From contig JASGFC010000019.1 in assembly GCA_047605865.1 (NCBI GenBank), positions 1 through 32,978 on the forward strand: a stretch of DNA of 32,978 nt. Direction: 5' to 3'. Positions 25,076 to 32,078 of the stretch are shown here, one piece after another (position 1 is the stretch's first letter; each line of letters begins with the position of its first letter). Both the position numbers and the translations under genes were made by a program. Origin of the DNA: JASGDC01 sp047605865. Its GTDB lineage: Bacteria > Actinomycetota > Actinomycetes > Actinomycetales > Micrococcaceae. Under the pieces are notes generated by a model. It was not told the origin of the DNA. It was given only the letters and a program-made list of their open reading frames with translations, and did no database searches.

Positions 25076-25444
25076 ATGGCTATCAAAGTTAAAGGTAAGT
25101 CTAAACAAGCAGTTCGTGGCCGTCGTCACCTTCGTGTTCGTAAGAAAATTTCAGGAACAGCTACTCGTCCTCGCCTAGTACTGAACCGTTCATCACGTCA
25201 TATGTTCGTGCAACTTGTAGATGATTCTCAAGGAAAGACTTTGTTCTCTGCATCAACAATGGAAGCTGATGTTAAAGGTCAAGGTAATAAGACTGAGCAA
25301 GCTAAGCGAGTTGGCGGTTTAGTTGCAGAACGTGCGAAAAATGCAGGTATTGACTCAATCGTATTCGACCGTAGTGGTTACCGCTACCATGGTCGTATTG
25401 CTGCCGTTGCTGACGGTGCTCGTGAAGGAGGTCTTGCGCTATGA
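25076..25444 (+). CDS. rplR: 50S ribosomal protein L18
   Basis: 5S rRNA-binding partner of L5; 122 aa. RGRRHLRVRKKISGTATRPR and VFDRSGYRYHGRIAAVADGA are typical. Starts 3 bases after rplF, with GGAAAGG in the end of that gene; overlaps rpsE by 4 bases (ATGA). Confidence 0.97.
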   Translation: MAIKVKGKSKQAVRGRRHLRVRKKISGTATRPRLVLNRSSRHMFVQLVDDSQGKTLFSASTMEADVKGQGNKTEQAKRVGGLVAERAKNAGIDSIVFDRSGYRYHGRIAAVADGAREGGLAL

Positions 25445-26253
25445 GTGAAGAGACTACAAACGAAATGGAAAACTCTGTGACTGAAGAAACAACTGCTGCT
25501 GGAACTGCAGATGCTGTTATTGATACAGAAACTAAAAAAGAAGCAGATAAAACAAAGGCTGCTCGTAATGTTGAAAATAAAGCAGATAAAGATGCAGATT
25601 CATCAGCAACTGATGCCCCAGTAGAATCAGATGATAAAAAATCTGAGCAAGGAAATCGTTCTCAAGGTCGTGGCCGTCGTAATGATCGCAATGATCGAAA
25701 CAGACGCGGAGACCGTGACGATAAACAATTCTTAGAAAAGGTTGTTTCTATCAACCGTGTAGCTAAAGTGAGTAAAGGTGGACGTCGTTTCAGCTTTACA
25801 GCTTTGGTTGTAGTTGGAGATGGCAACGGAAAAGTTGGTGTCGGTTATGGTAAAGCAAAAGAAGTTCCTGCAGCAATTTCTAAGGGTGTAGAAGAAGCTA
25901 AGAAAAATTTCTTTGAAGTTCCACGTGTTCAGGGAACTATCCCACACCGTGTTCAAGGTGAAAAGGCAGCTGGTATTGTGATGCTACGTCCTGCTTCTCC
26001 TGGTACTGGTGTAATCGCAGGTGGTCCTGTTCGTGCTGTACTGGAATGTGCTGGCATTGAAGACATCTTGTCAAAATCACTTGGTTCTTCAAATCAGATT
26101 AATATCGTACACGCTACAGTTGAGGCTCTAAAACAGCTAGAAGGGGCACAGCAAGTTGCACAACGCCGTGGTCTTCCAGTTGAAGAAGTTGCTCCAGCAC
26201 CTTTGCTACGTGCGATGGAACAAACTAAAGAAGGTGAGAAGATCGATGGCTGA
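25441..26253 (+). CDS. rpsE: 30S ribosomal protein S5 with acidic plus Arg-rich N-terminal extension
   Basis: Lines the mRNA entry channel and supports decoding fidelity. 270 aa against about 165-200 in most bacteria. The S5 core starts at about residue 95 (KQFLEKVVSINRVAKVSKGG) and is complete (VVGDGNGKVGVGYGKAKEVP, ILSKSLGSSNQINIVHATVE). Residues 1-70 are acidic and low-complexity; residues 71-94 are a cluster of Arg, Asn, Asp and Gly (QGRGRRNDRNDRNRRGDRD) matching the tail of S3. ATG 25441 lies in the ATGA overlap with rplR, with GGAGG upstream. Confidence 0.96.
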   Translation: MSEETTNEMENSVTEETTAAGTADAVIDTETKKEADKTKAARNVENKADKDADSSATDAPVESDDKKSEQGNRSQGRGRRNDRNDRNRRGDRDDKQFLEKVVSINRVAKVSKGGRRFSFTALVVVGDGNGKVGVGYGKAKEVPAAISKGVEEAKKNFFEVPRVQGTIPHRVQGEKAAGIVMLRPASPGTGVIAGGPVRAVLECAGIEDILSKSLGSSNQINIVHATVEALKQLEGAQQVAQRRGLPVEEVAPAPLLRAMEQTKEGEKIDG

Positions 26254-26428
26254 ACTTAAAATCACTCAGATTAAATCTGCAATCGGTGGCAAACCTAACC
26301 AGCGTGAAACATTGCGTTCACTTGGTCTTAAAAAAGTTGGTCAAACTGTAACTCGTGAAGACGATGCAGTGACCAAAGGTATGGTTAATACTGTTTCTCA
26401 CCTTGTACAAGTTGAGGAGGCCAAATAA
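26246..26428 (+). CDS. rpmD: 50S ribosomal protein L30
   Basis: Small large-subunit protein, 60 aa, beginning MAELKITQIKSAIGGKPNQR and containing LRSLGLKKVGQTV. Start ATG 26246 overlaps the end of rpsE by 8 bases, with AAGGTGAG upstream; a longer frame inside rpsE is not homologous. Ends in TAATG with rplO. Confidence 0.96.
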   Translation: MAELKITQIKSAIGGKPNQRETLRSLGLKKVGQTVTREDDAVTKGMVNTVSHLVQVEEAK

Positions 26429-26889
26429 TGACTGAAAATAATTCACAGCCGCTTAAGGTTCACCACCTCAAACCAGCTCCGGGTGCTAAAAAAGCTAAAA
26501 CTCGCGTTGGTCGTGGTGAAGCATCTAAGGGTAAAACTGCTGGACGCGGTACTAAGGGTACAAAGGCTCGTTACCAAGTTCCACTATGGTTTGAAGGCGG
26601 TCAAGTGCCACTTCAGATGCATCTTCCAAAGTTGAAGGGTTTCAAAAACCCTAATCGCTTGGAATTTCAGGCTATTAACGTTGGTAAATTAGCTGAACTG
26701 TTTCCTCAGGGAGGCAAAGTTACCATTGATGATTTAATCAAATCTGGTGCAGTGCGCAAGAACTCTCTTGTTAAAGTTCTAGGTACTGGCGATATCAACA
26801 TCGCCCTTGAGATTGAAGCTGACGCTTTCTCTCAGAGCGCAAAAGAGAAGATTGAAGCTGCTGGTGGTAAAGCTACTGAGCTAGATTAA
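26428..26889 (+). CDS. rplO: 50S ribosomal protein L15
   Basis: Late-assembly large-subunit protein; 153 aa. KTRVGRGEASKGKTAGRGTK and the VPLQMHLPKLKGFKNP segment identify it. ATG 26428 overlaps the rpmD stop by 1 base, with GAGGAGG just upstream. Last gene before a hairpin region and the secY promoter. Confidence 0.97.
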   Translation: MTENNSQPLKVHHLKPAPGAKKAKTRVGRGEASKGKTAGRGTKGTKARYQVPLWFEGGQVPLQMHLPKLKGFKNPNRLEFQAINVGKLAELFPQGGKVTIDDLIKSGAVRKNSLVKVLGTGDINIALEIEADAFSQSAKEKIEAAGGKATELD

Positions 26890-26898
26890 ACTCTTTGT

Positions 26899-26945
26899 GA
26901 AAGTGCCCTAAAGTTCTTGTGAACTGAGGGGCATTTTCAATGCCC
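26899..26945 (+). terminator. overlapping hairpins after rplO (weak terminator or attenuator)
   Basis: GAAAGTGCCC...GGGCATTTTC forms a long stem (26899-26908 with 26929-26938), with an inner stem AGTTC/GAACT. The right arm can instead pair with ATGCCC (26929-26934 with 26940-26945). The two folds exclude each other. Only a TTTT lies within the arm, so termination may be partial or conditional between rplO and secY. Confidence 0.5.
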
Positions 26946-26997
26946 TGATTCTGCGCACTGAGAAATTTGCTCGAAAAGATTAGTCACTGACATATTT

Positions 26998-27026
26998 TTG
27001 ACGTAAAATGATGATTTAGGTGTATT
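26998..27026 (+). promoter_or_regulatory. candidate promoter for secY-adk-map
   Basis: TTGACG (26998-27003; 5 of 6 to consensus) is followed after 17 bases by TGTATT (27021-27026; 4 of 6). It falls in the 177-base rplO-secY gap, 41 bases before secY, and would give separate expression of the secretion and adenylate kinase genes. Confidence 0.5.
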
Positions 27027-27066
27027 TCTTAACTAGCAGTATTGCACCTTCTGCGCTGGAGGATCA

Positions 27067-28383
27067 ATGTTACAGGCTTTAACAAGAGCTTTTAAAACCC
27101 CTGATTTAAGAAAACGTATTTTCTTTACGCTGGGCATGATTGCGCTTTTTCGTTTGGGTTCTTTCATCCCAACACCTGGTGTGAATTATACTAACGTACA
27201 GCAATGTCTGAAACAGGGCAGTGGTAGTGGTGGTCTCCAAGACATGATTAACATGTTCTCTGGTGGCGCATTGCTGCAATTGTCTGTTTTTGCTCTTGGT
27301 ATCATGCCTTACATCACGGCTAGCATTATGGTGCAATTGCTCAGAGTTGTTATTCCACACTTTGAAGCTCTTCATGAAGAAGGTCAAACTGGCCAAGCAA
27401 AGTTAACTCAGTACACGAGGTACTTAACAATTTTCCTCGCTGTTATTAACGCAACAACTATTATTACTCTTGCTCGTAGCGGTAACTTGCTACCAGGTTG
27501 TTCTCTGCCTCTAATTCCTAACACATCTGTGTGGACTATCCTCTTAATGATTGTTACTTTGACTGCTGGAACTTCTTTAATTATGTGGATGGGTGAGATG
27601 GTTACTGAAAAGGGAATTGGTAATGGTATGTCAATTCTTATTTTCACTTCAGTGGCAGCTGGTTTCCCAACTTCGCTAGGGGCCATTCGTGCTACTCATG
27701 GCTGGGGAGTTTTTGCCCTTGTACTTGCTGTGGGAGTACTTCTCGTTGCCTTAGTAATTTTTGTGGAACAGTCACAACGTCGTATTCCTGTTCAATATGC
27801 TAAGCGCACGATGGGCTCACGTACTGTTGGTGGCGGAAATACTTATATTCCTATTAAGGTGAATATGGCTGGTGTAGTACCAGTAATTTTTGCTTCATCT
27901 ATTTTGATGCTTCCGCAAATGGTTGCCCAATTCTTCACAGCAAGGAATGGTGGAACTACCCCTGCTTGGGCTGAGTGGATTGATAAATACTTGGTTTCAG
28001 GAGATCATCCTTTGTACATGATTATTTATTTTTTCCTTATTATTTTCTTCGCTTACTTCTATGTTTCAATTACCTTCAACCCTGAAGAAGTTGCAGACAA
28101 CATGAAGAAATATGGTGGTTTTATTCCTGGAATTCGTGCCGGTAGGCCTACTGCAAATTATCTTGCTTATGTTTTGAATAGAATTACAGCACCAGGGTCT
28201 TTATACTTGGCTCTTATTGCCCTGTTGCCTATGGTTGCATTAGCACTCTTTGGAGCAAACAAATCATTCCCATTTGGTGGAACGTCTCTATTAATTATCG
28301 TTGGTGTAGGTTTGGACACTGTTAAACAGCTTAACGCTAAACTACAACAGCATCACTATGAAGGATTACTACGCGATGAATAG
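27067..28383 (+). CDS. secY: preprotein translocase subunit SecY
   Basis: Channel of the Sec system; 438 aa with the ten expected transmembrane helices. LFRLGSFIPTPGVN lies in helix 1, the plug region has GGLQDMINMFSGGALLQLSV, and the cytoplasmic loop before helix 7 has RRIPVQYAKRTMGSRTVGGG. GGAGGATCA precedes ATG 27067. Its end overlaps adk by 8 bases. Confidence 0.98.
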   Translation: MLQALTRAFKTPDLRKRIFFTLGMIALFRLGSFIPTPGVNYTNVQQCLKQGSGSGGLQDMINMFSGGALLQLSVFALGIMPYITASIMVQLLRVVIPHFEALHEEGQTGQAKLTQYTRYLTIFLAVINATTIITLARSGNLLPGCSLPLIPNTSVWTILLMIVTLTAGTSLIMWMGEMVTEKGIGNGMSILIFTSVAAGFPTSLGAIRATHGWGVFALVLAVGVLLVALVIFVEQSQRRIPVQYAKRTMGSRTVGGGNTYIPIKVNMAGVVPVIFASSILMLPQMVAQFFTARNGGTTPAWAEWIDKYLVSGDHPLYMIIYFFLIIFFAYFYVSITFNPEEVADNMKKYGGFIPGIRAGRPTANYLAYVLNRITAPGSLYLALIALLPMVALALFGANKSFPFGGTSLLIIVGVGLDTVKQLNAKLQQHHYEGLLRDE

Positions 28384-28954
28384 ACTACTCATTGTTGGCC
28401 CTCCGGGTTCAGGAAAAGGTACACAAGCAGAACGTATTGCAGAACACTACAACATTGTGGCAATTTCTACCGGCGATATTTTTCGTCAGAATATCAAAGA
28501 TGAAACACCTTTGGGATTAACTGCAAAAAAGTATACTGATGCAGGTAACTATGTTCCAGATGAAGTAACAAATAACATGGTCAGGGATAGGCTAAGCCAA
28601 GCAGATGTTAAAGATGGCTTTTTGCTAGATGGTTACCCACGTACTCTTGCACAAGTTAAAGAGCTTGATAGCATCCTTGATGAAAATAATCAGAAACTTA
28701 ATGGTGTCATTGAGCTTACTGTTGATGAAGACGAACTTGTAACTCGTTTACTCAAACGTGCTCAAGAATCAGCTCGTTCAGATGATACTGAAGATGTGAT
28801 TCGCCACCGTCAAGAAGTCTATCGTGAACAAACAGCACCTTTGATTGCTGTTTATGAAAAGCGTGGCATTGTTAAAACTGTTGATGGCGTTGGAGATTTA
28901 GATACCATCAGTGAAAGCATCTTTGCAGCTATCGACGAACTTCAGAACAACTAA
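28376..28954 (+). CDS. adk: adenylate kinase
   Basis: Interconverts ATP plus AMP and 2 ADP. 192 aa, the short form without the zinc-binding LID. P-loop GPPGSGKGT (8-16), TGDIFR (32-37), DGYPRT (85-90) and RHRQEVYREQTAPLI near the C-terminus are present. ATG 28376 is chosen, with AAGGA 10 bases upstream inside secY; ATG 28358 would add six non-homologous residues. Ends in TAATG with map. Confidence 0.97.
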   Translation: MNRLLIVGPPGSGKGTQAERIAEHYNIVAISTGDIFRQNIKDETPLGLTAKKYTDAGNYVPDEVTNNMVRDRLSQADVKDGFLLDGYPRTLAQVKELDSILDENNQKLNGVIELTVDEDELVTRLLKRAQESARSDDTEDVIRHRQEVYREQTAPLIAVYEKRGIVKTVDGVGDLDTISESIFAAIDELQNN

Positions 28955-29766
28955 TGTTCACTTCTGGTATTGAGTTAAAAACAAATGCTCAAATACTGAA
29001 AATGCGTCAAGCAGGTCTCATTACTGCTCAAGCTCTAGCTGCTGCAACTCAAGCTGCAGTTCCTGGTGCTACAACGCAAGATGTTGAAGCTGAAGTTGCT
29101 CGCGTCATCAAAGAGAACGGTGCAAAGTCTAACTTTCTTGGCTATTATGGTTTTCCAGCAACAGCCTGTGTTTCTGTGAATGAAGAAGTAGTTCATGGTA
29201 TTCCAAGCTCTCGTGTCATTAATGATGGTGACGTAGTTTCTATTGATGCTGGTTGTAGTGTGGATGGCTGGCATTCAGATGCTGCACGTACAGTCCTTGT
29301 AGGTAACGTGAATCTAGAAGATAAAAACCTTTCTGACGTTACTGAACAAGCACTCTGGGTTGGTATCGCTAAGTTCGCAACAGCTAGTCGCATTGGTGAA
29401 ATTGGTGCTGCCATTGATGATTTTAATGCTGAGCGCTATGGAATTTTGGAAGATTTTGTAGGGCATGGCATTGGTTCAGCTATGCACATGAACCCTGATG
29501 TCTTGAATTATCGAACTAGCTCAAAAGGTCCTAAAATCAAGCCTGGCATGTGTATTGCTATTGAGCCGATGTTTGTTCATGGCACGATTGACACTGTGAC
29601 AATGCAGGACGATTGGACTATCGTGACCGCAGATAAGAAACGTGCAGCCCATTGGGAGCATTCCATTGCTCGGCACAGCCAAGGTATTTGGGTGCTCACT
29701 GCTGAGGATGGTGGAGCAGCAGGCTTGAAACCTTTTGGAATTACGCCTGTACCGTTAGAGAGCTAG
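28954..29766 (+). CDS. map: type I methionine aminopeptidase
   Basis: Removes the initiator methionine from new proteins. 270 aa; metal ligands D98, D109, H171, E204, E235 and the substrate histidine H81 are all visible (SIDAG, HSDAART, GHGIG, AIEPMF, HWEHS). Starts in the TAATG overlap with adk, with no clear ribosome binding site of its own, so it depends on coupling. In many actinobacteria infA-rpmJ-rpsM follow; here the next gene converges from the other strand 6 bases away. Confidence 0.96.
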   Translation: MFTSGIELKTNAQILKMRQAGLITAQALAAATQAAVPGATTQDVEAEVARVIKENGAKSNFLGYYGFPATACVSVNEEVVHGIPSSRVINDGDVVSIDAGCSVDGWHSDAARTVLVGNVNLEDKNLSDVTEQALWVGIAKFATASRIGEIGAAIDDFNAERYGILEDFVGHGIGSAMHMNPDVLNYRTSSKGPKIKPGMCIAIEPMFVHGTIDTVTMQDDWTIVTADKKRAAHWEHSIARHSQGIWVLTAEDGGAAGLKPFGITPVPLES

Positions 29767-29772
29767 TAACTA

Positions 29773-31923
29773 TTATGCTGATTCAGCTTTTTGTGTATTA
29801 ACGTTCATTGCTTGTTTTAACTGGTCAATGATAGGCTGTTGAAAAGTTTTTACAAAATCGGTATTTAAATGATTTGAATCAAAGTAAGTGCGCTGTCCGT
29901 TGATGGCACCATAGCATTTCGTGCCACAAAGATATTGATCAAAGTTAAGTGAGCTTATACCTGGCATAGTTAAAGTGCGAGTGATATTGTACTGAGGGTC
30001 GTTAAACATTGCTGGTGTACCAGTTGTCTGGCATTGTCTAGGATCTTTAGCCTTGTAATCCAGACATCGTGAACTGATGGTGTTCACATCTCTAGCTTGG
30101 TCTTTAATATAAGTTAAAGTTTGAGAATTTTGTAAAATTTCTTGGGCTCTTTGTGGGACTTTTGCAGCTAGAATTGCATCGCTTTTTTGATCATGTTTAA
30201 TGAGACCTTCTGAAGTTTTACCATATGTTGGGTTCTTGTCATATGAAAGAATTTCGTTACTTGAAAAATTGGACACAATAGTGTGCATAGGCTTTTTATC
30301 TCGAATAAAGTCCATAGCTACTTTATCGTAATCAGAGCACATCTGAGTGTTGTTATAGTATTCTTTTTTTGCTAGATCATTGAATGTTGTATTCAGTCCA
30401 TCTAGGTTTATGAAAGGGCAAGAATACATGGCAAAAACATTAATATTCAAGTGTTGTTCTTGAGCAAGTTTCACAATAGCAGGGCTCCACTGAGCCACGT
30501 GAGAATCTCCTGTGATAAAAATATCGTGTTTGCCCGCTTTGCCAAATTTACATTCTCCACTAATGTAATGTTCAGTTGCCTCCAGTGTGCAGCCAGCGTC
30601 GGTGAACGGTTTTTGGATTGTTGCCGGTGAAGAAGGACTAACTGCCTCGTTGAAAATGGTTTGAGAGCATTTTTGTTCCATGTTTTTGACGGGAGAACCT
30701 GAAAGACATGTTTGCACTGAGGCATTATATTTTTTGAGTTCATGCTGTTCAAGTGCTGTGGCGATTGTTGGTTGTACAAAAAACAAGCCAACAATTACAA
30801 AGCTGCTGGCTGTAAGTGAGCTAAGAGTTTTCCTAGGGATTTGTAGTTTTTTACGCTGTAGCTGGAGAGGCTTTTCTACATAGTAGTGCGTCACATGAGC
30901 TAAAGCAAAGGAAATAAGAAGCGCACAACATAACCCAAGGTATGTTAAGCCAGCTTCTGGATTTAGTTTTGAGATGAGGGGAATATTTGCATAGGGTAAG
31001 AGCAAAAACACCGGTAAGTGCCATAAGTAGAGTGGATACGAGATATTTCCCACGTATTGAAAGGGCTTTAAGTTTTCAAAGGCACGATTGGGGTTTGAAG
31101 AACCGAAATAAATAATGAGAGCAGTTGTGATAACAGGGATGAGTGTCGCAGGTCCTGGAAAGATAAAGCCAGGATTTAAGAAGAAGAGGGAAATTAAAAG
31201 CACTCCATAACAACTATAAATGACGAGTTTGTTGGTGCGTTGCCAGGAGTTAAATTGTGGTGCAATGTAGATTAGGCCACCTATCGTGAACTCCCATATT
31301 CTACTGAAAGTATTAAAGTAGTTTGCATCTGCGTAGGCAAAATTCATTTTATATAGTGCAAAACTGAAACTAAGTATAGAAGCACTCATAAGTATTGTTA
31401 TGAAAATATTGTAGGAACTGAATGACTTTCTTGATTTTTTCGCATAGTTGTATACCAAGTAAAGAATGAGAGGGGTAAAAATATAAAACTGTTCTTCTAC
31501 GGCTAGTGACCAGAAATGTTCGTAGATAGCAAAGCTTTTGACCCCGGAGAAATAATTGGTATCCGCATGCATCAGGTGGATATTTTGAACGTAAAACCAA
31601 CTAGATAGAAAATCTGGGTTTAAATCACCACTTTGGTAGCTTGGCACAAGGTATTGGGTTATAAGAAAAGTTACGAGAAGAGTGACCCAGGCTGCTGGTA
31701 ATAAGCGCCAAGCTCGTTTGATGTAGAAGTTTTTAAAAGAAAAAGAATGACTTCGAATAGCATCAGTAATATGCCCGATAATGAGATAGCCAGAAATGAC
31801 AAAGAAAATATCTACCCCTATAAATCCACCAGGAAATCTCCATGACATTAAGTGGTTAAGAAGCACAAAACCTATAGCTAAGCTACGTAGAAACTGAATG
31901 TCAGCTCTGAATTTTCTTTTCAT
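29773..31923 (-). CDS. OafA/YrhL-type membrane acyltransferase with C-terminal SGNH domain
   Basis: 716 aa. Residues 1-390 are an acyltransferase-3 domain with about ten membrane helices: FRADIQFLRSLAIG, the active-site H24, PGGFIGVDIFFVISGYLI (31-48), WSLAVEEQFY (138-147) and SYPLYLWHLPVF (295-306). An extracytoplasmic SGNH esterase-like domain follows (about 465-700), with GDSH (472-475, Ser474) and DSNH (682-685) supplying the Asp and His. Several cysteines in the outer domain may form disulfides. Proteins of this layout O-acetylate cell-wall or surface polysaccharides; the substrate here is unknown. Start ATG 31923 has AAGGA close upstream. It stands alone, with no polysaccharide gene beside it. 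Confidence 0.9.
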   Translation of the reverse strand: MKRKFRADIQFLRSLAIGFVLLNHLMSWRFPGGFIGVDIFFVISGYLIIGHITDAIRSHSFSFKNFYIKRAWRLLPAAWVTLLVTFLITQYLVPSYQSGDLNPDFLSSWFYVQNIHLMHADTNYFSGVKSFAIYEHFWSLAVEEQFYIFTPLILYLVYNYAKKSRKSFSSYNIFITILMSASILSFSFALYKMNFAYADANYFNTFSRIWEFTIGGLIYIAPQFNSWQRTNKLVIYSCYGVLLISLFFLNPGFIFPGPATLIPVITTALIIYFGSSNPNRAFENLKPFQYVGNISYPLYLWHLPVFLLLPYANIPLISKLNPEAGLTYLGLCCALLISFALAHVTHYYVEKPLQLQRKKLQIPRKTLSSLTASSFVIVGLFFVQPTIATALEQHELKKYNASVQTCLSGSPVKNMEQKCSQTIFNEAVSPSSPATIQKPFTDAGCTLEATEHYISGECKFGKAGKHDIFITGDSHVAQWSPAIVKLAQEQHLNINVFAMYSCPFINLDGLNTTFNDLAKKEYYNNTQMCSDYDKVAMDFIRDKKPMHTIVSNFSSNEILSYDKNPTYGKTSEGLIKHDQKSDAILAAKVPQRAQEILQNSQTLTYIKDQARDVNTISSRCLDYKAKDPRQCQTTGTPAMFNDPQYNITRTLTMPGISSLNFDQYLCGTKCYGAINGQRTYFDSNHLNTDFVKTFQQPIIDQLKQAMNVNTQKAESA

Positions 31924-32035
31924 AGTTCCTTAGTTTACCCTTTGTTCCCTTTAGTTTTATGGAGAAGAGGCGACAACGTGCTTAAAGCTGAAAAGTAGAA
32001 GAATTTTAATATCCGTGTAAGCTAGTGTCAGAACA

Positions 32036-32052
32036 GTTTGGAAGGTCCAAAC
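32036..32052 (+). repeat. 17-bp inverted repeat upstream of the Thr-rich gene
   Basis: GTTTGGA-AGG-TCCAAAC is a perfect 7-bp-arm palindrome centred 35 bases before the start codon. It may be an operator or a 5' UTR hairpin. The rest of the 155-base gap (31924-32078) is AT-rich with a possible -10 TAAGCT at 32018 but no good -35. Confidence 0.45.
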
Positions 32053-32078
32053 GAACATCATATAAAGGTGGAAACAAG

